From contig UQBY01000002.1 of the NCBI GenBank assembly GCA_900539375.1, positions 1-64,000 on the forward strand: a stretch of 64,000 nt of DNA. The letters run 5' to 3'. The position numbers were made by a program, and so were the translations under genes. Below are positions 8,249 through 17,684 of this stretch, one piece after another. The stretch is from an uncultured Clostridium sp. (GTDB taxonomy: Bacteria; Bacillota; Clostridia; Clostridiales; Clostridiaceae). Each line of letters begins with the position of its first letter. Position 1 is the stretch's first letter. The notes under the pieces were generated by a model. That model was not told the origin of the DNA. It ran no database searches and worked only from the letters and a program-made list of their open reading frames with translations.

Positions 8249-8289
8249 GAATAAACAAATAATTTTAATTAAACATAATGTGAAAAAAA

Positions 8290-8325
8290 TAGCTATTACA
8301 CTAAAATGTGTAATAGCTACTTTTT
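8290..8325. terminator. bidirectional terminator between icd and the metallophosphoesterase
   Basis: Perfect 11-bp stem TAGCTATTACA / TGTAATAGCTA with an 8-base loop, A-run on the left and CTTTTT on the right. It can end transcription from both convergent genes and sits midway between the two hairpin repeat copies. Confidence 0.85.
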
Positions 8326-8366
8326 ATAAATTTTTTAGATGATTAATAACATAAATTATATTTATT

Positions 8367-8450
8367 AAAATCTTAGGGCATTATTTTATGAAGCAGTGAC
8401 TTGGAGCTTGCCCACCGGAACAGCTGAATAACATAATGCCCTAAGATTTT
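8367..8450 (-). repeat. hairpin repeat element, copy B (3' end of the metallophosphoesterase gene)
   Basis: Arms 8367-8384 and 8433-8450 form a perfect 18-bp stem around a 48-base core. Read on the minus strand the core begins GTTATTCAG, contains AAGCTCCAAGTC and ends CTTCATAAA, as in copy A. The gene-proximal arm overlaps the last two codons and the stop of the metallophosphoesterase gene, so the distal arm is an inverted copy of that gene's own end. Both copies have the same orientation relative to the gene they follow. Confidence 0.8.
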
Positions 8451-9277
8451 TTAAATTTTGTTCTATTATTTAAGGTTACAACTACTATTTCTGGGTGGTT
8501 GAATAGTCTAAAGGGGAAGCCGCTGTTTCCAAGGCCTCTACTTATTATAAGGGTTGAATTTTTATCTTTGTGAAAGCCTTCTGTAAGTTTTGGAAAAAAT
8601 CCTTGGTCTGGCATAAGTATTCCTTGGTGAGTAAAGGGTATTCTAAATTGCCCACCATGGGCATGACCAGAAAATATTAAATCAAAGCCATAACTTGATT
8701 GTTTTTTGAAAAAATTTGGTCTATGGCATAATAAAATATTTAATTGGGAGCTTTTTAGTTTATCTTTTATATTATCTAAAGTATTAAAGGTTTTATTAAA
8801 GCTTTCATTAAAATTACTAGTATCATCAAAACCAAATATAAAAATTTCAGTGTTTTTTATTGTGAATTTTTCATAGTTATTAATTAAAACATGCACTCCA
8901 AAAGAAGTTAATTTTTCTTGAACTTCTTTTAAAGCCTTACTTTTATATTCATGATTTCCTGTAGTGAAATAAATAGGAAATGTTTTAGAAAGTTCCTCTA
9001 AAAGTAAATAGGAATTTATATATTTTTCTTTATCTACTCTACGGCTTATTAAATCTCCAGTAAAAACTATAATATCAGGATTTAAATTCTTTATTTTTTT
9101 AATTAAATATTTTTGATTTTTACCAAAGCTTTTACAATGTAAATCAGATAAATGAAGTATTTTTAAATCCTCATTTTTAATTTTATTTGAAGTTATTTTA
9201 TAATTTGATATATCAATTTTATTGTTTTCATAATAAAGAAAAATTAATAATATTAATACTATTATTATAAATGTCAT
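8441..9277 (-). CDS. membrane-anchored metallophosphoesterase (YkuE-like)
   Basis: 278 residues. One N-terminal membrane helix (2-15) is followed by a calcineurin-like phosphoesterase domain with all metal-binding motifs: LSDLHC, FTGDLIS, TGNHE, LLCHRP and SGHAHGGQFR. Characterised relatives (YkuE/YpbG type) are two-metal phosphodiesterases; the natural substrate is not known. The ATG at 9277 follows AAAGGATGATTTAA. The active site would lie outside if the helix is an uncleaved signal anchor. The stop codon is inside the arm of hairpin repeat copy B. Confidence 0.88.
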   Translation of the reverse strand: MTFIIIVLILLIFLYYENNKIDISNYKITSNKIKNEDLKILHLSDLHCKSFGKNQKYLIKKIKNLNPDIIVFTGDLISRRVDKEKYINSYLLLEELSKTFPIYFTTGNHEYKSKALKEVQEKLTSFGVHVLINNYEKFTIKNTEIFIFGFDDTSNFNESFNKTFNTLDNIKDKLKSSQLNILLCHRPNFFKKQSSYGFDLIFSGHAHGGQFRIPFTHQGILMPDQGFFPKLTEGFHKDKNSTLIISRGLGNSGFPFRLFNHPEIVVVTLNNRTKFKKS

Positions 9278-9578
9278 TTAAATCATCCTTTAAAAAATAT
9301 AATTAGGACTGTTACAAAAAATCTAATAACAATATACATTGTAAAATAAAAAAATGCTATATATTGTAGTAAAAGTTTTTAATGGAACAGTTTTTTATGT
9401 ATTTAATTATTTAGCAATTAGTTTTTGAATAGTAATTAAATATAAGGATATAATATTTGAAGAATATAGTAAAGAAAAATTTGTTTCTCTAAAAAATTAT
9501 TATTTCCTTAATTGAATATATTTATTAACTTTTGTGATACAATAATATTATACTTTCAAATAGATAAAGGAGAACTTT
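9278..9578. other. divergent intergenic region before polA
   Basis: 301 AT-rich bases between the divergent metallophosphoesterase and polA genes. It holds an extended -10 (TG-A-TACAAT, 9535-9543) for polA without a strong -35, about 36 bases before the polA ATG. No RNA gene or open frame is seen. Confidence 0.5.
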
Positions 9579-12173
9579 ATGGAAAAATTACTTATATTAG
9601 ATTCAAATTCACTTATGAATAGAGCATTTTATGCCCTTCCTCCTCTTACAACTAGTGAAGGAATAAGCACAAGTGCTATTTATGGCTTTATGAATATGCT
9701 TTTAAAGATGAAGGAAGAGATAAAGCCAGACTATATAGTTGCAGCCTTTGATAGAAAAGCTCCAACTTTTAGACATAAGGAATATTCTGATTATAAAGCT
9801 GGAAGAAAGAAAATGCCAGCAGAACTTGCAATGCAATTTCCTATAATAAAAGATATATTAAAAAATTTAGCAATTGAAATATATGAAATAGACGGATTTG
9901 AAGCAGATGATATAATAGGAACAGTTGCAAATCTTTGTGAAAAAGAAGGAATTGAAGTTTATGTTGTAACAGGGGATAAAGATGCCCTTCAACTTGTTTC
10001 AGAAAATATAAATGTAATAATAACTAAAAAGGGAGTAACTGAAACTGAAGAGTATAATAAACAAGCATTTATTCATGAATATAAAATAACTCCAAAACAA
10101 TTTATAGATGTTAAAGGTCTTATGGGAGATAAATCTGATAATATACCAGGGGTACCAGGAATTGGAGAAAAAACAGCCTTTAAGCTTATTCAAACCTATG
10201 GCTCAATAGAAGAAGTGTTAAATAATGTAGAAAATGTAAACGGAAAAAGACTTAAAGAAAACCTAGAAGAATATAGAGAGCAAGCATTATTTTCTAAAAA
10301 ACTTGCAACTATAATAACAGAAGTGCCTATAGATATAAATTTAGAGGATATAAAAAGTAATGAGAATTTTAATAAAGAAGCATTAAAAGAACAGCTTATG
10401 AAATTAGAAATGAAGAAACTTCTTTATAAGATTATAGGAGAAGATGAGAAAAAAGAAATTTCAATAAACAAAGAAACAATAAATACTTTAGAAGCTTTAA
10501 AAAAAACTTTAGAAGAAATAAAAGATGAAGCCTTTTTTACATATACAGTTTTAGATTCTCCAATATTTTCTAAAATAAGAATAGATAAAATATTTTTAGG
10601 CCAAGAAAATCAAGCAAAGGAAATATGTATAGATGAAATTATAGAGGAAAATAAAGAAGAAGCTTTAAAGATAATAAAAAGTTTTATGGAAAATGAAAAT
10701 ATTAAAAAGGTTATTCATGATTCAAAGGCTTTAATAACAATATTAAGTAAAGAAAACATAGAGCTTAAAGGCTTAGAATTTGATACAGCAATAGCTGCCT
10801 ATTTATTAGATTCTTCTAAAGGAAAGTATGAACTTAATTCTCTTATATCAAGATATTTATTAGAGGATGTTGAAGAAGATAATTTTTTTAATCTTTCTTT
10901 TTATATAAAACCATTATACTTAAAGCTTAAAGAGCTTATTAGTAAAGATAATATGGATGAACTTTATTATACAATAGAACTTCCTTTAGTTTATGTTTTA
11001 TCAGCTATGGAAAAAGAAGGATTTAATATTGACAAGTTAATGTTAGATGAATTACAAAATAAATTTACAACTGAAATAGATAAAACACAAAAAGAAATTT
11101 ATAATCTTGCAGAAGAAGAATTTAATATAAGTTCTCCAAAACAACTTGGAAAAATATTATTTGAAAAGCTTGACCTTCCTGTTATAAAGAAAACAAAAAC
11201 AGGTTATTCAACTAATGCAGAGGTTTTAGAACAGCTTAAAGATAAGCATCCTATAATTGAAAAGGTAATTTATTATAGACAAATAACAAAGCTAAATTCA
11301 ACCTATGTTGAAGGTTTAAAAAATGTTATAGATTCAGATGGAGCTATACATTCTAGTTTTAATCAAACAGTAACAACTACAGGAAGATTATCAAGTACAG
11401 AGCCTAATCTTCAAAATATACCTATAAAATATGAAATGGGAAGAGAGATAAGAAAGGTATTTATTCCAAAGGAAAAGGGAGATATAATATTATCTTGTGA
11501 CTATTCTCAAATTGAACTTAGAGTTCTTGCTCATATGGCAAATGATGAAAACATGATTAATGCTTTTAAACATCATAGTGATATTCATAGAAAAACTGCA
11601 TCAGAAGTATTTAACACTCCTTTTGAAGAGGTTACGCCTGTTATGAGAAGCAGAGCAAAGGCTGTTAACTTTGGTATTATTTATGGAATGAGTGATTTTT
11701 CTTTAGCACAGGATTTAAAAATATCTAAAAAAGAAGCAGCAGAATATATGGCAATATATTTTGATAGATATCCTAATATAAAATCTTATTTAAATGAAAC
11801 AGTAGAAAAGGCTAAAGAAGATGGATATGTTTTAACAATTTTAAATAGAAGAAGATTTATACCAGAAATAAAATCTTCAAATAAAATAGTTAAAGCATTA
11901 GGAGATAGATTAGCAATGAATGCACCAATTCAAGGAAGTGCAGCAGATATTATAAAAATTGCTATGGTTAAGGTGTATAATAGATTAAATAAAGAAAAGC
12001 TTAAAAGTAAACTTATACTTCAAGTTCATGATGAACTTATACTTAATGTTAAGGAAAATGAAGAAGAAAAGGTTAGGGCTTTAGTTAAAGAAGAAATGGA
12101 AAATGCAGTTAAGCTTAAAGTGCCTATGGAAGTTGATATAAATGAAGGCTCTACTTGGTATGAAGCAAAGTAA
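9579..12173 (+). CDS. polA: DNA polymerase I
   Basis: 864 residues in three domains: an N-terminal 5'-3' exonuclease/flap nuclease (about 1-290; DSNSLMNRAFYALP, FDRKAPTFRH, IPGVPGIGEKTA), a 3'-5' exonuclease-like domain (about 300-460) and a family A polymerase (about 480-864; DYSQIELRVLAHMA, RAKAVNFGIIYGMS, LQVHDELIL). The middle domain lacks the D-x-E of Exo I, so proofreading is probably absent, as in many Firmicute enzymes. It fills gaps and removes RNA primers. ATG 9579 has AAGGAG ahead. It is the first gene of a polA-coaE-transglycosylase unit; coaE starts 12 bases after the stop. Confidence 0.97.
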   Translation: MEKLLILDSNSLMNRAFYALPPLTTSEGISTSAIYGFMNMLLKMKEEIKPDYIVAAFDRKAPTFRHKEYSDYKAGRKKMPAELAMQFPIIKDILKNLAIEIYEIDGFEADDIIGTVANLCEKEGIEVYVVTGDKDALQLVSENINVIITKKGVTETEEYNKQAFIHEYKITPKQFIDVKGLMGDKSDNIPGVPGIGEKTAFKLIQTYGSIEEVLNNVENVNGKRLKENLEEYREQALFSKKLATIITEVPIDINLEDIKSNENFNKEALKEQLMKLEMKKLLYKIIGEDEKKEISINKETINTLEALKKTLEEIKDEAFFTYTVLDSPIFSKIRIDKIFLGQENQAKEICIDEIIEENKEEALKIIKSFMENENIKKVIHDSKALITILSKENIELKGLEFDTAIAAYLLDSSKGKYELNSLISRYLLEDVEEDNFFNLSFYIKPLYLKLKELISKDNMDELYYTIELPLVYVLSAMEKEGFNIDKLMLDELQNKFTTEIDKTQKEIYNLAEEEFNISSPKQLGKILFEKLDLPVIKKTKTGYSTNAEVLEQLKDKHPIIEKVIYYRQITKLNSTYVEGLKNVIDSDGAIHSSFNQTVTTTGRLSSTEPNLQNIPIKYEMGREIRKVFIPKEKGDIILSCDYSQIELRVLAHMANDENMINAFKHHSDIHRKTASEVFNTPFEEVTPVMRSRAKAVNFGIIYGMSDFSLAQDLKISKKEAAEYMAIYFDRYPNIKSYLNETVEKAKEDGYVLTILNRRRFIPEIKSSNKIVKALGDRLAMNAPIQGSAADIIKIAMVKVYNRLNKEKLKSKLILQVHDELILNVKENEEEKVRALVKEEMENAVKLKVPMEVDINEGSTWYEAK

Positions 12174-12185
12174 GGAGGCGTTATT

Positions 12186-12785
12186 TTGATAAAGATAGGG
12201 TTAACTGGAGGAATTGGAACAGGGAAAAGCACTGTATCTAAAATGTTAATGGCAGCAGGAATTAAAGTTTTAGATGCAGATTTAGTTGCAAGAAGTGTTT
12301 TAGAGATTTATCCAGAAATACTTCAAAAAATAAGAATTGAATTTGGAGATGCTTTTTTTGATTGGAGAGGAGAATTTAGAAGAAAGGAATTTGGAAATCA
12401 TATATTTAGATTCCCTCAAGAAAGAATAAAATATGAAGGAATAATAATACCTTATATTAAAAAAGAAATATATGAAGCATTAAAAAGATATGAGGAAAAT
12501 GGAGAAAAAATTATTGTTTTAGATGCACCAACATTAATAGAAAATGGCTTGCATAAGGATATGGATTATGTTATTTTGGTGTATGTAGACCCTAAAATAC
12601 AAGTTCAAAGAGTAAAATCAAGAGATAGATTATCTAATGAAAATGTAAATAGTAGAATTGATTCACAAATGCAGCTTGAAGAGAAAAAGAAATTTGCAAA
12701 TATTATTATAGATAATAATGGGGATTTATCTAATACTCAAAAACAAGTTGAAGGAATTATAGAGTTTTTTAAAGAAATGTTGTAA
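12186..12785 (+). CDS. coaE: dephospho-CoA kinase
   Basis: 199 residues with the P-loop GLTGGIGTGKSTV at the N-terminus, the DAD motif (VLDADLVAR) and the lid segment VKSRDRLS. It phosphorylates the 3'-OH of dephospho-CoA in the last step of coenzyme A synthesis. The TTG start is fixed by AAGGAGG, which overlaps the polA stop codon, so the two are probably co-translated. The polA-coaE order is common in Firmicutes. Confidence 0.95.
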   Translation: MIKIGLTGGIGTGKSTVSKMLMAAGIKVLDADLVARSVLEIYPEILQKIRIEFGDAFFDWRGEFRRKEFGNHIFRFPQERIKYEGIIIPYIKKEIYEALKRYEENGEKIIVLDAPTLIENGLHKDMDYVILVYVDPKIQVQRVKSRDRLSNENVNSRIDSQMQLEEKKKFANIIIDNNGDLSNTQKQVEGIIEFFKEML

Positions 12786-12797
12786 AAGGAGAAAAAA

Positions 12798-13343
12798 ATG
12801 AAACTTAGACGGCTTATAACCTTTCTAATTTTACTTATAATTATTATATTAGGAGTATTTTTTGGAGTAGAGAAGTATATTTTCCCAATTAAATATGAAG
12901 ATTATGTAATGAAATATTCAGAAGAATATAATTTAGACCCTTATTTTGTTTTATCCGTTATGAAGGCAGAAAGTAACTTTGACCCTAATGCAAAGTCTAA
13001 TAGAAATGCAGTAGGCCTTATGCAAATAACAGAAGAAACAGGTAGTGATATTGCAAAGTGGATGTCTTTAAAAGATTATGATGAAAGTAAACTTTATGAT
13101 GAAGAATATAATATTATGATGAGTTGTTGGTATTTAAATGATTTAAATAAAGAGTTTAACAATAATGAAACATTAGTACTTGCTGCCTATAATGCAGGTA
13201 GGGGAAATGTTAATGAATGGCTTAGCAATACGGAATATTCAAAAGATAGAGAAAATCTTGATTATATACCCTTTGCTGAAACAAAAAAATATGTAGATAA
13301 AATAGAAGTATATTATAAATTTTACAAATTTTTATATGAATAA
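12798..13343 (+). CDS. membrane-anchored lytic transglycosylase (SLT domain)
   Basis: 181 residues: an N-terminal signal anchor (about 7-27) and a Slt70-type lysozyme-like domain. The catalytic glutamate is in VMKAESNFDPNA, with the later family motifs NAVGLMQIT, VLAAYNAGRGNV and YPF-like YIPFAETKKYVDKI. It cleaves peptidoglycan glycan strands outside the membrane. It begins 12 bases after coaE with GGAG ahead and ends at a strong terminator, so it is the last gene of the polA unit. Confidence 0.92.
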   Translation: MKLRRLITFLILLIIIILGVFFGVEKYIFPIKYEDYVMKYSEEYNLDPYFVLSVMKAESNFDPNAKSNRNAVGLMQITEETGSDIAKWMSLKDYDESKLYDEEYNIMMSCWYLNDLNKEFNNNETLVLAAYNAGRGNVNEWLSNTEYSKDRENLDYIPFAETKKYVDKIEVYYKFYKFLYE

Positions 13344-13350
13344 TAAAATA

Positions 13351-13392
13351 AAAAAACTGTTACATTATATTTTTAGTGTAGCAGTTTTTTTA
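13351..13392 (+). terminator. terminator of the polA-coaE-transglycosylase unit
   Basis: 14-bp stem AAAAAACTGTTACA / TGTAGCAGTTTTTT with one wobble, 12-base loop and a T-run. Confidence 0.85.
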
Positions 13393-13540
13393 TTTTAGGG
13401 TTTAAGCTTTTTCTTAGGAAAGTTTATAAAAACTTTAATATTTCCTTAATAATAAAGATAAAGAGAGAATTTTAAAAGAAAATATGGTAACATAATAATG
13501 AAAATAATTTCTATATTATGTAAAACAAAGGGGGAGCGTT

Positions 13541-15913
13541 ATGAAAATTTTTAAAATTATTTCTTCTGTAATAATAATGTTTCTTTTAGTTACATTTATT
13601 CCACAGGAATATAGGGCAGATGAAAAGGTTAAACTAGAAGTTACTTATGGAATTGAAGGAAAATTTAAAGGGGTTAATTTACCAATTAATGTTAAGTTAG
13701 AAAATACAACAGGAAGAAATATAGAAGGTAGTGTTGAAGTTAGAAAACAAGTTAGTTATGAATATTATGATTCTTATGTTGTAGAGGTTAATTTAGAAGC
13801 AAATGAAAAAAGAACAGTAACTATTCCTGTAAATCTTTCAGGGGATACTTCATCTTTAGATGTGCTTTTTAATGAAGATAATTCTGTTTTAAGTGAAGAA
13901 AAAGTGACAATAGGAAGCGGAAGAATTAATGATTATTCAATTTTTATGGGAATTTTAACTGATGATTATAATGGAAATTTATTAAAAGATATAAATATAG
14001 ATGAAGAAAATAGAAATTATCAAATGCCTACAAGTAATAGCTATAAAGTTTTAAAAACAACTAATTCATACAGAAATTTTCAAGCAGATGATATAAAAAA
14101 TGTTTCTTTAAATAAAGATATTATTTCAAATACTAATAATCTTCAATCATTAGATGTTATTTGTATAAATAATTACAATACATCAAATCTTACAGAAGAG
14201 GACTATTTAAGTTTAAAATCTTGGGTAGATAAAGGTGGTACTTTAATAATTGGTACAGGAGAGAATTCTTCAAAAACAATAGGAAATATAAATAAAAAGT
14301 TTTTTGATATAACTAGTAAAGGAACTAAAGATACTAATGGTTATACTTTAGCAGATTTAGATTTTCAAGGAGAAACAGAAGTATTAAAAGATGAAACTCC
14401 TATTATATATAAAAAGAAAATAGGCCTTGGAAATTTATATGTAGCAGCTTATGATTTTGGAAATTCTAATATAGCTTCAGATGAAACATTAAAATATTAT
14501 TGGAAAGATACTTTAAGTGATGATTTTAGCGAAAAAAATTCAAATTCTTCAAATAGCAGTGATTATAACTATAATAAAATAGAACTTGCAAGTCAAATTC
14601 CTGCAAACAATATGTATTCAACATCAACACTTGGAGTAATATTTTTAATATATGCACTTTTAGTAGGAGTTATCTTATATTTTGTATTTAAAAAATTAAA
14701 GAAAAGAGAATATTTATGGATAGCAATACCTACAGTAGCAGTTTTATTTTCTATTTTGTTTTTTGTAATGGGAATTAAAACAAGAGTTAAAGATGTGGTT
14801 TTAAATCAAGTTACCTTTATAACAAAAGAGAAAGATGGTGGTGAAAGTAGTACTACATCTTATGTAGGAATTACTTCTAAATATAATAAGGACTTATTAG
14901 TTAAAAATCCAGAGGAAGGAACTTTAGAAGTTGTAAGTGATGATAACTATTACTATTCTTCAGTTGATACTGAAGAAAATAAAAAGAGTAAAATGAGAAC
15001 TGAAATTTTATATAGTGGAAATAATGTATCTTATAATTATAAAGATTTATCAGCTTTAACTATGAAGACATTTAAAGTAGATAATGTAGATAAAACTTTA
15101 CCAGATATTGAAACAAATTTATCTTATAATAATGGAGAAATTAGTGGAAATATAAAAAATACATTAGGAAATGATATTAAGAAATTAATAATAATATCAC
15201 AAAATGAAATATTGACATATGGAGAAATAAAAGCTGGAGAAGAAGTTGAATTTGAAGATGGTAGTTTAAAGAAGAGTTCATATAATAGAATGTATGGATA
15301 TATAGACAATGATAATGAATTAAATGGAAGAGAAAGAACTATCTTAAATTCATTAACAGAAGATGGAATCTATGATACAAATAATATAAAAATAATTGCA
15401 ATAACAGAAATACCTATGGATTATAAATTTGATTTTGGAAAAAGAAAGATATCAAAGTTTGATACAACAGTAGTAGTACAAAATTGTGATGTAAATATTG
15501 CAGATGAAAATGGAAATTGTTCACTTCCTTTTGGATATTTCACACCAGAAATTATATCATCTTCTACAGGAGACTATTATATTGGACAAGATATGATTAC
15601 TGGTAAAGGAGAATGGTATTTAGAATATACTATAGATTCTAATATAGATGTAAATAAAATTACTTTAGGATATAAAGATTATGATAATAACTATTATGGA
15701 GAAACATTTAAAGGTGAAGTTTATATATTTAATTTTGCTAAAAATGAGTTTGAAGAAGTTAGCAATTTAGAAGAGGGGCTTAAGTTAAATAATCCTAAAG
15801 ACTATTTAAATGAAAATAATAAGCTTGATATGAAGTTAGAGTGTGATGATGAAATTGATGCTTATTATCCTACAATAGCTATTGAGGGGGTTGTAAAGAA
15901 TGCTAAAAATTAA
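13541..15913 (+). CDS. secreted/membrane GATase-like protein, first gene of the ABC-MoxR-VWA operon
   Basis: 790 residues: signal peptide (about 1-26), a beta-rich extracellular region, a Rossmann/glutamine-amidotransferase-like segment near 205-250 (LDVICINNYN then LKSWVDKGGTLIIGTG), two membrane helices (about 364-385 and 391-412) and a 380-residue C-terminal extracellular region. No catalytic cysteine is obvious in the GATase-like part, so it probably serves binding. The arrangement recalls the auxiliary component of GldG-type ABC systems, but I cannot name a family. AAAGGGGGAGC precedes the ATG. The next gene (ABC ATPase) starts inside its 3' end, so the two are translationally coupled. 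Confidence 0.7.
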   Translation: MKIFKIISSVIIMFLLVTFIPQEYRADEKVKLEVTYGIEGKFKGVNLPINVKLENTTGRNIEGSVEVRKQVSYEYYDSYVVEVNLEANEKRTVTIPVNLSGDTSSLDVLFNEDNSVLSEEKVTIGSGRINDYSIFMGILTDDYNGNLLKDINIDEENRNYQMPTSNSYKVLKTTNSYRNFQADDIKNVSLNKDIISNTNNLQSLDVICINNYNTSNLTEEDYLSLKSWVDKGGTLIIGTGENSSKTIGNINKKFFDITSKGTKDTNGYTLADLDFQGETEVLKDETPIIYKKKIGLGNLYVAAYDFGNSNIASDETLKYYWKDTLSDDFSEKNSNSSNSSDYNYNKIELASQIPANNMYSTSTLGVIFLIYALLVGVILYFVFKKLKKREYLWIAIPTVAVLFSILFFVMGIKTRVKDVVLNQVTFITKEKDGGESSTTSYVGITSKYNKDLLVKNPEEGTLEVVSDDNYYYSSVDTEENKKSKMRTEILYSGNNVSYNYKDLSALTMKTFKVDNVDKTLPDIETNLSYNNGEISGNIKNTLGNDIKKLIIISQNEILTYGEIKAGEEVEFEDGSLKKSSYNRMYGYIDNDNELNGRERTILNSLTEDGIYDTNNIKIIAITEIPMDYKFDFGKRKISKFDTTVVVQNCDVNIADENGNCSLPFGYFTPEIISSSTGDYYIGQDMITGKGEWYLEYTIDSNIDVNKITLGYKDYDNNYYGETFKGEVYIFNFAKNEFEEVSNLEEGLKLNNPKDYLNENNKLDMKLECDDEIDAYYPTIAIEGVVKNAKN

Positions 15914-16829
15914 GAACTTAGAAAAAAGTTATGGAAAATTTAAAGCCCTTGATGATTTAAATTTAGAAATAGAAAAGGGAGAAATATTTGGATTTATAGG
16001 ACCTAATGGAGCTGGAAAAAGTACAACTATGAAAATAGTAACAGGACTTTTATCACCAGATAGGGGAGAAGTTTATGTAAATGGAATTGATGCAATAAAA
16101 GACAATAAAAAAATTAAAGATGAAATAGGATATATGCCAGACTTTTTTGGTGTATATGATAATTTAAAGACTTGGGAGTATTTAGAGTTTTTTGCATCTA
16201 TTTATGGAATTACAGGAGATACTTTAAAAAAACTTTCTAAGGAACTTTTAGAATTAGTTAACTTAACAGATAAATATGACTCCTATGTTGATGGTCTTTC
16301 AAGAGGAATGAAGCAAAGACTATGTTTAGCTAGATGTTTAATTCATAATCCTAAGCTTTTAATATTAGATGAGCCAGCTTCAGGTATGGACCCAAAGGCA
16401 AGGTTTGAAATGAAAAATATATTAAAAAATCTTAAATGTATGGGGAAAACTATATTAGTAAGTTCACATATACTTTCTGAACTTGGAGAAATATGTACTG
16501 ATATTGGAATAATAGAAAAAGGGCATATGGTGTGTCAAGGAAAAGTAGATGAAATAATGAATAGAGTTAGTGGTAATTATCCTATTATTATAAATGTTTT
16601 AAAAGAGCCAGAAAAAGTAGTAAAAATTCTTAAAGAAAATCCTAAAGTTGAAAGGGTATATTATGAAGAAAATAAAGTAATTGCTTATTTTAATGGAAGT
16701 GATGAGGAATCTGTAGAACTTTTAAAAAATTTAGTTGTAAATAATGTACCAGTAATTTCTTTTAATAAGCAACAACATAGCCTTGAAGAGGTATTTATGA
16801 AAATTACAAATGAACAGGAGGAGAAGTAA
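15900..16829 (+). CDS. ABC transporter ATP-binding protein
   Basis: 309 residues. Walker A GPNGAGKST, Q-loop region, signature LSRGMKQRL, Walker B LLILDEPASGMD and the H-loop SSHIL are all intact, so it should hydrolyse ATP. The C-terminal 90 residues are the extension common in ABC-2 exporters of the NatA/CcmA type. It overlaps the preceding gene by 14 bases and its stop abuts the ATG of the permease. Substrate unknown. Confidence 0.93.
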   Translation: MLKIKNLEKSYGKFKALDDLNLEIEKGEIFGFIGPNGAGKSTTMKIVTGLLSPDRGEVYVNGIDAIKDNKKIKDEIGYMPDFFGVYDNLKTWEYLEFFASIYGITGDTLKKLSKELLELVNLTDKYDSYVDGLSRGMKQRLCLARCLIHNPKLLILDEPASGMDPKARFEMKNILKNLKCMGKTILVSSHILSELGEICTDIGIIEKGHMVCQGKVDEIMNRVSGNYPIIINVLKEPEKVVKILKENPKVERVYYEENKVIAYFNGSDEESVELLKNLVVNNVPVISFNKQQHSLEEVFMKITNEQEEK

Positions 16830-17678
16830 ATGAAAATAAATCCAGTATTAAAAAATGAATCAAAATTAGCTACAAGAAGTATAAAATTTACATTAGTCTT
16901 ATTATTTTATGTTGGCTTTTTATCTCTTATTTCACTTGTGATTTTTAAGTCTTCTGTAATAAATTCATATTACTCAGCAGGATTAAATCTTCAAAGTGTT
17001 CCAGAAATATATGTAGAGCTTGCAATAATTCAAGCAATTTTACTTTTATTTATTGTTCCAGCATTAGTTTCTACAGCAATCTGTGGAGAAAGGGAAAAGC
17101 AAACATTAGATGTACTTTTATCTACAAGAATGACACCTTTATCAATTGTTTTAGGAAAACTTTATGCTTCTGTAAGTAGAGTTATTCTTCTTATAATATG
17201 TTCAATTCCAGTATATTCATTAACTCTTTTAATAGGAGGAATAGATTTAAAAAATATACTTTTACTAAATTTATTTTTTATAATAGCAACAATATTTGTA
17301 GGTGCTTTAGGTGTATTTATTTCAACAGTAATAAAAACTTCAAGAGCTTCAACAGTTGTAACATATTTTTCAGTGTTATTTATATTTATTGGAATAGTTA
17401 TAATAACATTAGTATATATGCTATTTAAAGATTATGGAACTATTTCATATTCAGATGTGAAATTACCAATAATATCTTTTATAAGTCCTACTTTTGGATT
17501 TATAAGCCTTCTGGGAAGTCAATTAGGGGGTGAAAACTTTATGTTTGGGGATACAGTAGAGTATATGACGAAAAATGGATATATAATATCAATGGCATTT
17601 CAATTAATATTTAGTGCTATCTTTGTAAAGCTTGCAGCATATAAATTAAATCCTCTTAATAAAAAGAAAAAAAGGTGA
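16830..17678 (+). CDS. ABC-2 type transporter permease
   Basis: 282 residues with six predicted membrane helices and the ABC-2 pattern: a cytosolic segment CGEREKQTLDVLLSTRMTP between the second and third helices, typical of NatB/GldF-like permeases. It starts directly after the ATPase stop, with AGGAGGAG inside that gene's end. With the ATPase and the GATase-like protein it makes a complete exporter or ABC machine of the envelope. Confidence 0.9.
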   Translation: MKINPVLKNESKLATRSIKFTLVLLFYVGFLSLISLVIFKSSVINSYYSAGLNLQSVPEIYVELAIIQAILLLFIVPALVSTAICGEREKQTLDVLLSTRMTPLSIVLGKLYASVSRVILLIICSIPVYSLTLLIGGIDLKNILLLNLFFIIATIFVGALGVFISTVIKTSRASTVVTYFSVLFIFIGIVIITLVYMLFKDYGTISYSDVKLPIISFISPTFGFISLLGSQLGGENFMFGDTVEYMTKNGYIISMAFQLIFSAIFVKLAAYKLNPLNKKKKR

Positions 17679-17684
17679 TAAGTT

